Shown here piece by piece: positions 16,593 to 24,317 of a stretch of DNA of 64,000 bases. The notes under the pieces are model-generated. The model did no database searches, was not told where the DNA came from, and saw nothing but the letters and a program-made list of their open reading frames with translations. Made by a program: the position numbers and the translations under genes. Origin of the DNA: Telluria beijingensis (lineage in GTDB: Bacteria; Pseudomonadota; Gammaproteobacteria; Burkholderiales; Burkholderiaceae_D); NCBI RefSeq assembly GCF_030770395.1, contig NZ_CP132480.1:1758891-1822890 (forward strand), in the 5' to 3' direction. Numbering within the stretch: position 1 is the first letter of the stretch; every line of letters begins with the position of its first letter.

Positions 16593-17917
16593 ACAATATC
16601 CTGCATCCGGCGCGGATCGTCGTCGTCCTGTTCGCCTTGGCGATCCTGGCCGGCACGCTGCTCCTGATGCTGCCAGCGGCCCACGCCAGCGGCGAAGGCG
16701 CGCCGCTGATGGTCGCCTTCTTCACCTCGGTGTCGGCGATCTGCGTCAACGGCCTGGTGGTGGTCGATACCGGCACCTACTGGTCGGGCTTCGGCCAGGT
16801 CACGATCACGGCGCTGATCCAGCTCGGCGGCTTCGGCATGATGACGGCCGCCACCCTGCTCGGCCTGATGGTCAACCGCTCGTCGCGCCTGCGCACGCGC
16901 CTGATCACCCAGACCGAGACCCGTTCGCTGGGCATGGGCGACATCGCCAGCGTGGCGCGCATCGTGCTGGCGGTGACGGTCATCCTGCAGGTGACGCTGG
17001 CCGCGATCCTGCTGGCGCGACTGCACTTCGGCTACGACCTGCCCTGGCGCGAATCGCTGTGGAGCGCCGTGTTCCACGCGGTCTCGGCCTTCAACAACGC
17101 CGGCTTTTCGCTGCACGCCGACAGCCTGACCCGCTATGCGGGCGACGCCCTGGTGCTGGTGCCGATCATGGTGGCATTCGTGATCGGCGGCATCGGCTTC
17201 CCGGTGCTGCATGACCTGCGCCACCGCCTGCGCGACCCGCGCCACTGGTCGCTGCACACCAAGCTGACCCTGGTCGGCAGCCTGGTGCTCCTGGCCGGCG
17301 GCTGCGTCGCGGTCCTGCTGTTCGAATGGAACAACGTGGCCACGCTGGGGTCGATGTCGTGGTTCGACAAGCTGATGAACGGCATGTTCATCTCGGCGGC
17401 GGCGCGCACCGCCGGCTTCAATACGGTCGACTTCGGCGCGTTGTCCCCCGAGAGCTGGGCCCTGCACTACCTGTTGATGTTCATCGGCGGCGGCAGCGCC
17501 GGCACCGCGGGCGGGGTCAAGGTGGGCACCATCATGATCCTGGCGCTGCTGGTGATCGCCGAGGCGCGCGGCCATTCCGACACCGAGGCCTTCGGCCGCC
17601 GGGTCGCCGTCTCGGCCCAGCGCCAGGCGGTGACGGTGCTGGTGCTGGGCAGCGTGATCGTTGCCTTCGGCACCCTGCTGCTGCTGGGGATATCGCACTT
17701 CCCGACCGACCAGGTGATCTTCGAGGTCATCTCGGCCTTCGGCAGCGCCGGCCTCTCGACCGGCATCACGGCCTCGCTGCCGCCGGAGGGCCAGCTGGTG
17801 CTGGCCGCGCTCATGTTCATCGGCCGGGTGGGCACCATCACCTTCGCGACCTCGCTGGTGCTCGGCGAACGGCGCATGCCATATCGTTATCCGGAGGACC
17901 ATCCAATTGTTGGGTAG
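16589..17917 (+). CDS. ktrB: K+ uptake channel subunit, TrkH/KtrB family
   Basis: This is the membrane part of a Ktr/Trk potassium uptake system. The 442-residue product carries the four pore-loop motifs of the family: SAICVNGLVVVD, SAFNNAGFSL, AARTAGFNTVD and SAFGSAGLSTG, each with the filter glycine. FIGRVGTITFA, typical near the C-terminus, is also present. The first loop has Asn where many members have Thr. Length fits KtrB/TrkH. It overlaps nhaA by 4 bases and the ktrA start by 11 bases, so the three genes form one coupled unit. Confidence 0.92.
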   Translation: MNNILHPARIVVVLFALAILAGTLLLMLPAAHASGEGAPLMVAFFTSVSAICVNGLVVVDTGTYWSGFGQVTITALIQLGGFGMMTAATLLGLMVNRSSRLRTRLITQTETRSLGMGDIASVARIVLAVTVILQVTLAAILLARLHFGYDLPWRESLWSAVFHAVSAFNNAGFSLHADSLTRYAGDALVLVPIMVAFVIGGIGFPVLHDLRHRLRDPRHWSLHTKLTLVGSLVLLAGGCVAVLLFEWNNVATLGSMSWFDKLMNGMFISAAARTAGFNTVDFGALSPESWALHYLLMFIGGGSAGTAGGVKVGTIMILALLVIAEARGHSDTEAFGRRVAVSAQRQAVTVLVLGSVIVAFGTLLLLGISHFPTDQVIFEVISAFGSAGLSTGITASLPPEGQLVLAALMFIGRVGTITFATSLVLGERRMPYRYPEDHPIVG

Positions 17918-18614
17918 AATTTTCACAGAACAGTTCGCCTTCTCGGCGGGCGATAGCGTGGTCGTGATCGGCCTCGGTCGCTTCGGCGGCGCGGTGGCGC
18001 AATCCCTGATGCGCCTGGGCCACGACGTCATGGGCATCGACCAGAAGGAAGACCTGGTGCAGCTCTGGAGCGAGCGGCTGACGCACGCCGTGCAGGCCGA
18101 CTCGACCAACGAGAACGTCATGCTGCAGCTGGGCGTAGCCGACTTCTCGCATGCGATCGTGGCGATCGGCTCCGACCTGGCGGCCAGCCTGATGACGCTG
18201 ATGGTGTTGACCGAGCTGGGCATCAAGGACATCTGGGTCAAGGCCATGACGCAGGAGCACGGCCAGATCGCCCAGCGCATCGGCGCCCACCACGTGGTCT
18301 ACCCGGAAGCCGACATGGGCGCGCGGGTGGCGCACCTGATCACCGGTCGCATGATGGACTTCATCGAATTCGAGGATGGTTTCGCGATCGCCAAGATCCA
18401 TGCGCCAGTGGAGACGCACCACGCCACCCTGGCCGAGGCCCACGTGCGCTCGCGCTTCGGGGTGACGGTGGTCGGGGTCAAGCGGGTGAACGAGGATTTC
18501 CAGCATGCGCTGCCGGAGACGCGGATCCTGCCGGCCGATTTGCTGATCGTGTCGGGGCCGACCAAGAAGATCGAGTTGTTTGCGGGTGGGGACAAGAAGG
18601 GGCGCAAGCGCTGA
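17907..18614 (+). CDS. ktrA: K+ channel gating subunit, KtrA/TrkA family
   Basis: This is the cytoplasmic RCK ring subunit that gates KtrB in response to nucleotides. The 235-residue product has an N-terminal Rossmann domain with GLGRFGGAVA (about residues 22-31) and acidic residues at the end of strand two (MGIDQKED), then a C-terminal TrkA-C domain (FGVTVVGVKR...LPADLLIVSG). A single RCK unit fits KtrA rather than the double-length TrkA. It starts at TTG with a GGAGGA site and overlaps ktrB. The convergent fcl gene ends 7 bases downstream. Confidence 0.92.
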   Translation: MLGRIFTEQFAFSAGDSVVVIGLGRFGGAVAQSLMRLGHDVMGIDQKEDLVQLWSERLTHAVQADSTNENVMLQLGVADFSHAIVAIGSDLAASLMTLMVLTELGIKDIWVKAMTQEHGQIAQRIGAHHVVYPEADMGARVAHLITGRMMDFIEFEDGFAIAKIHAPVETHHATLAEAHVRSRFGVTVVGVKRVNEDFQHALPETRILPADLLIVSGPTKKIELFAGGDKKGRKR

Positions 18615-18621
18615 GCCAACG

Positions 18622-19581
18622 TCAGGCCAGCCGCTCCACGTAGTCGGCGTAGGTGCGCACCAGCCCCTGTTCAAGCGATACCCGGGCCGACCAGCCGAGG
18701 TTGTTGAGCCGGGACACGTCCAGCAGCTTGCGCGGGGTGCCGTCCGGTTTATCGGTATCGAACACGATGCGCCCGTCGAAACCGACGATGCGGCCGACCA
18801 GGCGTGCCAGGTCGCCGATCGTCGTGTCCACGCCAGTCCCCACATTGATATGCGATTGCATCGCGCCGGTCTGCGCCTGGTAGGCCGCGCGCGACAGTTC
18901 CATGACATGTACGCTCGCCGCTGCCATATCGTCGACGTACATGAATTCGCGCATCGGCGTGCCGCTGCCCCAGATCACGACCTCGGCCTCGCCATTCACA
19001 CGGGCGTGATGAAAACGGCGCAGCAGCGCCGGGATCACGTGGCTGTTCTCGGGGTGGTAATTGTCGCCCGGGCCATACAGATTGGTCGGCATCACGCTGC
19101 GGTAATCGGTGCCGTATTGCCGGTTATAGCTTTCGCACAGCTTGATGCCGGCGATCTTCGCCATCGCGTAGGGTTCGTTGGTCGGCTCGAGCATGCCCGC
19201 CATCAGATACTCTTCCCTGATCGGTTGCGGCGCCAGGCGCGGATAGATGCAGGACGAGCCCAGGAACAGCAGTTTCTGGACGCCGTTTTTCCATGCTTCG
19301 TGCACCAGGTTCGTCTGGACCATCAGGTTGTCATAGATGAATTCCGCGGGATAGACATTATTTGCGTGGATACCGCCGACCTTGGCCGCAGCCATATAGA
19401 CCTCGTCGATGCGTTCCGACGCGAAGAAGGCGCGCACCTGCGCCTGTTCGCTCAGGTCGAGTTCAGCATGGCTGCGTGTGACGATATTGTGGCAGCCCTT
19501 CGCGCGCAAGGTGCGGACAATGGCGGAGCCCACCAGGCCGCGGTGGCCGGCGACGAAAATACGTTGATCCAGGGCTGTCAT
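18622..19581 (-). CDS. fcl: GDP-L-fucose synthase (copy 1)
   Basis: This enzyme converts GDP-4-keto-6-deoxy-mannose to GDP-L-fucose (epimerisation and NADPH reduction). I start it at the ATG at 19581 ([15 protein letters not shown]); a GTG at 19605 is also in frame. The 319-residue product has the SDR nucleotide motif [10 protein letters not shown], the catalytic [13 protein letters not shown] region, and Tyr/Lys in [23 protein letters not shown]. It matches the copy at 44720 almost residue for residue along its whole length. No GDP-mannose dehydratase gene lies nearby. The gene is divergent from the putative surface protein at 20246. Confidence 0.93.
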   Translation of the reverse strand: MTALDQRIFVAGHRGLVGSAIVRTLRAKGCHNIVTRSHAELDLSEQAQVRAFFASERIDEVYMAAAKVGGIHANNVYPAEFIYDNLMVQTNLVHEAWKNGVQKLLFLGSSCIYPRLAPQPIREEYLMAGMLEPTNEPYAMAKIAGIKLCESYNRQYGTDYRSVMPTNLYGPGDNYHPENSHVIPALLRRFHHARVNGEAEVVIWGSGTPMREFMYVDDMAAASVHVMELSRAAYQAQTGAMQSHINVGTGVDTTIGDLARLVGRIVGFDGRIVFDTDKPDGTPRKLLDVSRLNNLGWSARVSLEQGLVRTYADYVERLA

Positions 19582-19700
19582 ATTTACTTTCCCAATCCCT
19601 TTCACGAAATGATCCAGTGTGACGTCATCGACACTTATCGTGATTTACCTGGTCCTGTATTCGACTGAGAGTTACACGTTCATATATTAAGGAGCGTGTA

Positions 19701-19714
19701 CCGAATATATTCGG
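19701..19714. repeat. Perfect 14-base palindrome, candidate operator
   Basis: CCGAATATATTCGG reads the same on both strands. It lies 120 bases upstream of the fcl copy 1 start and 14 bases before a TTGACA hexamer. Palindromes of this kind are typical targets of dimeric regulators, but no regulator gene lies nearby and the site is not a recognised consensus. Confidence 0.4.
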
Positions 19715-20111
19715 CATCGCTCTGCAGTTGACACTTCTAATTCCATACAGCAAATTATTTGTAACACATGCACTGGCGCGACATCGCCTGTCGCGGACAC
19801 AGCATATATTCACGAAATGATACCACTCGGAATGATTGACATGCTGGATAGTCATAAAGTGGGGCAAACTCCCCAGTTTTAGCATGCAATTGTCAACTAT
19901 TTACGCCAAGCATAGTAACGGATCACCGTATTCCACCAAGTGGTAAATGTCACACATTCCCACACATCGGCTCAAAAATATCAGTATTAAAACGACATCT
20001 TTGTGTCAAATGCGATGCAAATATGTGGCGCCGAGTGTTATCAGGTCGAAAACGCTTCAGCTTGCCAGCGATTTTTAGTATAGTTAAAAAGTTCTCCTCT
20101 ACAACATTTTG

Positions 20112-20123
20112 ATGTAAATACAT
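20112..20123. repeat. Dyad ATGTA-AA-TACAT, candidate operator
   Basis: Five-base arms with a two-base spacer, embedded in a wider imperfect dyad (CAACA about 10 bases left, TGTTG a few bases right). It lies about 120 bases upstream of the gene at 20246 and could be a regulator site. This is a weak call based on symmetry alone. Confidence 0.3.
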
Positions 20124-20245
20124 TTGTTGTTTGATCTATTCAACATCCTGCACATTCCTGCAAGCGGAATTTACACATTGCAAGATAAGTACCAACCAGA
20201 GTTATATCGGCAAGATATTTCTCTCGAAGTCGAAAAACCGAATAC

Positions 20246-21247
20246 ATGAAAATCACGACCACTACCGTTGTCCTGCAACCCGGCATGTATGTCCTGCGCC
20301 ATCCGAAAGGTGGCTTGCCCGCCCTCACGGTAACGCGCGCGCCCGGCACGGCTGCGCACAATGGTGGGCTCGAGACGCTGTCCACACCGAATACCCATGG
20401 CTCTATCCTGCGCGACGGCGCCGACTGCATCGTGATGCACGTGACGCGGGGCCCGGTCGAACTGGCCGTCTCGGCCTACCTGCCCGACGCCACGGTGGCG
20501 GTGCCGTCGCTGCGCATCGACCAGATCGCGCTCGACCCGGTCACCCCAGCGCCCGCGCAGACGCCGGCACCGGCGCGCGCGCCTGCACCGGCGACCGTGG
20601 CGTCCATTCCAGCGCCGGCAGTGCCGGCCCCGGCCGCAGCCCCGGCACTGCCAGCAGCAACAGCGGCGGCCAAGGCAGCCCCGCGCCGCATCGAGATCGG
20701 CGGCAAGGGCATCTCGGTCATCGCCCACATCGAGCGCACCGGCGATGTGGTGGCCGGCGAAGGCAACGCGGTCGGCGATCCGAAGCAAAGCTTGCGCGTC
20801 GAGGGCTTCCAGGTCATGTGGCCGGACCGCCCGGCCGGCGTCGACCTGGCCTACCGCATCAGCGTGGAAGGCGCCGGCCAGATGCCGGCGGTTACCACCG
20901 GCAAATTCTGCGGCACCCGCGGACAGGCGCGCCGCATCACCGAATTGAGCTTTACGCTCGTCGGCCCCGACGCGGCGAACTACGCGCTCGAGGGCCAGGC
21001 ATGGTTTTCCGGCGGTTTCCAGCTGCCGGTCAGCTCCGGGGCGACGCTCGGCGGCCCGAGCGGCCTGGAACACCTGACGGCGCTGAGCCTGAAGGCGGTC
21101 CCGGCAAACGCCAAGACCGGTCCCACGGGAAACCCGTGGGTCGACTCAGCGGCAACCAAGGTTTTCAGGGCGACGACTGCTAGCCCTGCTAAGCCAGCAG
21201 GAAAGAAGTTTGCAGCAACGAATGCATCGAAAGGCCGCAAGGCCTGA
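20246..21247 (+). CDS. Putative two-domain surface or glycan-associated protein
   Basis: I do not recognise the family with certainty. The 333-residue product has an N-terminal beta-rich domain (about 1-95), an Ala/Pro linker (about 97-145), and a C-terminal domain (about 148-290). The latter contains a KFCGTRGQARRITEL segment followed by an FSGGFQLP-like repeat unit ending in GGPSGLEHLTAL. This spacing faintly resembles two ChW-type repeats (GTxGxsxrlEai), but the key Trp is not conserved. The tail is Lys/Ala-rich. There is no classical signal peptide. It lies 31 bases before the RTX/DUF4214 gene and is probably co-expressed with it. Confidence 0.55.
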   Translation: MKITTTTVVLQPGMYVLRHPKGGLPALTVTRAPGTAAHNGGLETLSTPNTHGSILRDGADCIVMHVTRGPVELAVSAYLPDATVAVPSLRIDQIALDPVTPAPAQTPAPARAPAPATVASIPAPAVPAPAAAPALPAATAAAKAAPRRIEIGGKGISVIAHIERTGDVVAGEGNAVGDPKQSLRVEGFQVMWPDRPAGVDLAYRISVEGAGQMPAVTTGKFCGTRGQARRITELSFTLVGPDAANYALEGQAWFSGGFQLPVSSGATLGGPSGLEHLTALSLKAVPANAKTGPTGNPWVDSAATKVFRATTASPAKPAGKKFAATNASKGRKA

Positions 21248-21278
21248 CGTGCACTGATCACTATCAGGAGAAAGATTC

Positions 21279-22304
21279 ATGTACGATTCCGACACAACCA
21301 CCGTAACAAATGCCCTGAAAGGCAGCAACTCGGCTGTTTTTTCAGACCAAACCATCTCGAAGATCCTGGCACTGACTGCCAGTGACAACAACACCGTGCG
21401 CTTCGACCAGGTGACGGCAACCGGCGGCGACGTCACGGTCGCCTCGGGCACCGGCATCGTCCACGTCGGCTCGTCCGCAACCCAGCAGACCCAGATCAAC
21501 GTGACGCAGGACGCCCCGGTCTGGATCTTCGAAGGCGCGGGCGGCGTGAACGCCACCATCAATGCCGGCGTAGCCCCCGGCGGAAGCAACATGCTTGAGC
21601 GCGTCCTCATTCATAGCTCGGGTGCAGACAACTTCTTCATCGGCGACAACTGGAACACGGAAATCATCATCGGCGCGAACGACACCGTCACCGGCGGCGC
21701 CGGCAACGACACCGTGATCGCTGGCAGCGGCAACAGCACCGTCATCGGCGGCAGCGGTTACACCATCGTCGAGCTGGCTGGCAACGACAGCGACTACGAA
21801 GTGACCGTCGTCGATGGCCGCGCCGTCGTGACCAACACCGAAACCGGCGTCACCACCGACATCTCGAACTCGCAATTCGTGCAGCTCGACGATGGCGAAG
21901 CGCTGGTGTTCGCGAAGGATTCGATGGAAGCAGCCATCGCGAGCCTGTATGAAACTACCTTCGGCCGTGCTGCCGATGCGAGCGGACTGAAGTTCTGGTT
22001 CGACCGCGCGCGCGACGGCCTGACGCTGGAAGAGATCGCCGACGCGTTCACCCAGGTGGCCGAGTTCGAGGACATCGCCGAGCGCAATGACGAAGAATTC
22101 GTCAATGCGTTGTACCAGCAGACCTTCGGCCGCGACGCCGACGATGGCGGCCTCGCCTTCTGGACCAACCAGCTCGAGAACGGCGCCGATCGCGGCGACA
22201 TCCTGGAAGCCTTCGCCAATCTGTCGGCAGCCCAGATCGACGGTTCGGAAGATGGTGAAACCACCATCATTGGCAGCATCACCATCGTTCCCGGCATCGT
22301 TTAA
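21279..22304 (+). CDS. RTX-like calcium-binding protein with DUF4214 domain
   Basis: The 341-residue, strongly acidic product has an N-terminal beta-rich region and one short RTX block (GGAGNDTVIAGSGNSTVIGGSG, about residues 147-168). It then has a DUF4214 domain of two helical repeats (about 210-315: LYETTFGRAADASGLKFW and LYQQTFGRDADDGGLAFW). DUF4214 occurs in secreted and S-layer-like proteins, often exported by type I systems through an uncleaved C-terminal signal. No signal peptide is visible and no T1SS gene is in the window. An AGGAGA site supports the start. A rho-independent terminator lies 27 bases after the stop. It is a candidate substrate of the adjacent glycosyltransferases. Confidence 0.8.
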   Translation: MYDSDTTTVTNALKGSNSAVFSDQTISKILALTASDNNTVRFDQVTATGGDVTVASGTGIVHVGSSATQQTQINVTQDAPVWIFEGAGGVNATINAGVAPGGSNMLERVLIHSSGADNFFIGDNWNTEIIIGANDTVTGGAGNDTVIAGSGNSTVIGGSGYTIVELAGNDSDYEVTVVDGRAVVTNTETGVTTDISNSQFVQLDDGEALVFAKDSMEAAIASLYETTFGRAADASGLKFWFDRARDGLTLEEIADAFTQVAEFEDIAERNDEEFVNALYQQTFGRDADDGGLAFWTNQLENGADRGDILEAFANLSAAQIDGSEDGETTIIGSITIVPGIV

Positions 22305-22318
22305 GTTCAGCTAGACGC

Positions 22319-24313
22319 ATGAATCACCCGAAGGGGGCATTCGCCCCCTTTTTCTATCCAGTGTGTTCGCCCCGTACGCGGGGCGACGCGCTGCTTTCCA
22401 GCGCCGCCGATGCGTTCGAAGCCGGACGCCATGGCGATGCCCTGGTCGCCACCGAATACGTATGCCGGCGCTTCCCCTCACGCAGCCTGCCCGCGATGCT
22501 GCGCGCAAGAATCCTGCACACGAGCCGCCCCGAACTGGCGGCCGAGGCCTGGTACGGCGCCTGGAAACGCGACCCCGAACATCCCGCAATCCAGGACCAG
22601 CTGCTGGCCGCATGGCTCGCCTCCGGCGCCGCTGCCAGCGTCGCCGAGCTGGGCCCCTGCTTCCTGCCGGCGCGCTGCAGCGCCGGCACCCACGCATCGC
22701 TGGTCGCCCTGCTCGCACGCGCCGGCCTGACCCACGTCGGCGCCTGCTGGAAGCAGGGCGCGGCGATCGAGATGATGTTGTTCTTCCCGTCCGCCGCCGA
22801 CGGCAAGCCGCCGATGGCGCGCCTGCGCCTGACCGGCGTCGGCGCTTCGCACGTGTACGAGGTGCCGGCCGATGGCCGCCGCCTGCGCCTGCCCCCAGTG
22901 GCCCTGGACACTACCTGGTCGCTCACGGTCGAGCGCCCGGGCCAGGCGCCGGCCATGCTGCACGGCTCGCCGCTGGTATTCGCCGCGGCGCCGCAGCCGC
23001 CGGCGCCGGCCGCCGCCGATCCCGGCCAGGTATCGATCGTGATTCCCGTATACCGCCAGCGCGCGCTGGTGCAGACCTGCATCGAGAGCGTGCTGGCCTC
23101 GCTGGCGCATAACCGCACTCCGGCCGAACTGGTCGTAGTCGACGACGCCAGCCCCGAGCCGGACCTGTCGGCCTGGCTCGACCGGCAAGCCGCCGCCGGC
23201 CGCATCACCCTGCTGCGCAACCCGGTCAACCTGGGCTTCATCGAGGCCGTCAACCGCGGCCTGCGCGCCCACCCCGGCCACGACGCGCTGCTGCTCAATG
23301 CCGACACCGAAGTGCACGGCGACTGGATCGACCGCCTGCGTGCGTCGTTGTACAGCGCGCCCGACATCGCCTCGGTCACGCCGTGGTCGAACAACGGCGA
23401 GATCAGCAGTTTCCCGGCCATCGCCCGCAACGCCCTGGCCCCCACCAGCGCCCAGTTGGCCGCGATCGACGCCGCCGCGGCCGAAGTGCGCCGCGCCGAT
23501 GCCGGCGCTGCCGATATCGAACTGCCCACCTGCTGCGGCTTCGCGATGCTGATGCGGCGCAGCGTGATCGCCAGCATCGGCGTGCTCGACGGCGTAGCCC
23601 TGGTGCGCGGCTACGGCGAAGAAGTGGACTGGTGCCTGCGCGCGCGCGCCGCCGGCTGGCGCCACCTGCTCGCCACCGGCGTGTTCGTGGCGCACACCGG
23701 CACCGTCTCGTTCCGCCACGAGAAAACCCTGCGCGTGCGCCAGAACCGCCACGTGCTGGCCGAGCGCTATCCCACTTACCGCAATGAATACGCCGCCTTC
23801 CTGGCCGACGACCCGCTGGCCGCGGCGCGCGCCGGCTTGAAAGCCGCGCTGGCGGGAGAGGCGAACGACTGGCTGCAGGCGGCGCAAGGCGCGCTCGATC
23901 CGGCGGCCGACGACGACGCGATGCCGAAGGCCCTGCCGGTGGCCCGCGCCCGCGTGGCCGTCTGGCGCCTGCGCGCCGGCGCCGCGGCCTGCGCACAAGT
24001 GCTGGAACTGGCGCGCCTGGCCGCCGCCCTGCCCGGCCAGCCGCTGCGCCTGCTGGTGCTGGGCGACGTCGGCGAGCCGCTGTGGCGCACCGGCGTGGTC
24101 GACGGCGTGCCCGTCGCCGACCCGGAAGATGACGCACCGTTCAGCGACGCCGCCCTGGTCGGCATGGCCGGCTGCAGCGCGCTGCTCGCCGCCGACGCCA
24201 CCGGCGCGCCGCTAGATCTTCCCCTCACCCATCTGGACCGCGATTTCTGCGCGCGCGCATGGCTCGATGCCTGGTGCGCCGCGCACGCCATCCCACTCGA
24301 CGACAGGCAGTAA
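22319..24313 (+). CDS. GT2 family glycosyltransferase with helical N-terminal region
   Basis: This adds a sugar to a growing glycan. The 664-residue reading has an N-terminal TPR-like helical part (about 25-115) and a beta-rich part (150-225). A GT2 catalytic domain (about 237-500) follows, with VSIVIPVYRQ, VVVDDAS, the DxD-type LLNADTEV, and a WSNNGE/GYGEEVDWCLRARAAGW acceptor region. The C-terminal 150 residues resemble no domain I know. The start is doubtful: the ATG at 22319 has no ribosome site and lies before a strong terminator, so the in-frame GTG at 22361 or a later codon may be used. The next gene starts 5 bases after the stop. Confidence 0.85.
   Translation: MNHPKGAFAPFFYPVCSPRTRGDALLSSAADAFEAGRHGDALVATEYVCRRFPSRSLPAMLRARILHTSRPELAAEAWYGAWKRDPEHPAIQDQLLAAWLASGAAASVAELGPCFLPARCSAGTHASLVALLARAGLTHVGACWKQGAAIEMMLFFPSAADGKPPMARLRLTGVGASHVYEVPADGRRLRLPPVALDTTWSLTVERPGQAPAMLHGSPLVFAAAPQPPAPAAADPGQVSIVIPVYRQRALVQTCIESVLASLAHNRTPAELVVVDDASPEPDLSAWLDRQAAAGRITLLRNPVNLGFIEAVNRGLRAHPGHDALLLNADTEVHGDWIDRLRASLYSAPDIASVTPWSNNGEISSFPAIARNALAPTSAQLAAIDAAAAEVRRADAGAADIELPTCCGFAMLMRRSVIASIGVLDGVALVRGYGEEVDWCLRARAAGWRHLLATGVFVAHTGTVSFRHEKTLRVRQNRHVLAERYPTYRNEYAAFLADDPLAAARAGLKAALAGEANDWLQAAQGALDPAADDDAMPKALPVARARVAVWRLRAGAAACAQVLELARLAAALPGQPLRLLVLGDVGEPLWRTGVVDGVPVADPEDDAPFSDAALVGMAGCSALLAADATGAPLDLPLTHLDRDFCARAWLDAWCAAHAIPLDDRQ
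22331..22353 (+). terminator. Rho-independent terminator after the DUF4214 gene
   Basis: AAGGGGGC (22331-22338) pairs with GCCCCCTT (22343-22350) around the loop ATTC, followed by TTTTT. It ends the transcript of the genes at 20246 and 21279. It lies inside the longest reading of the next glycosyltransferase gene, between the ATG at 22319 and the GTG at 22361. That reading would encode the hairpin as KGAFAPFF. Confidence 0.88.
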
Positions 24314-24317
24314 GCGC

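Larger units (their letters stand above)
19582..20245. promoter_or_regulatory. AT-rich bidirectional intergenic region
   Basis: This 664-base stretch separates fcl copy 1 (leftwards) from the gene at 20246 (rightwards). It has no convincing gene; the longest ORFs lack ribosome sites and family-like content. It is far more AT-rich than the flanking genes. It contains a TTGACA hexamer at 19728-19733 on the plus strand without a good -10, a TATAGT hexamer near 20078-20085 without a good -35, and two dyads listed separately. It is probably a regulatory region controlling entry into the glycan locus. Confidence 0.55.

Noticed and set aside
15974..18280. 768-residue minus-strand reading frame opposite nhaA, ktrB and ktrA
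   Set aside because: It lies opposite three clear transport genes and has low-complexity His/Gln/Arg content without any family motif.
19625..19885. 86-residue minus-strand reading frame upstream of fcl copy 1
   Set aside because: It has no ribosome site or recognisable content and lies in a probable regulatory region.
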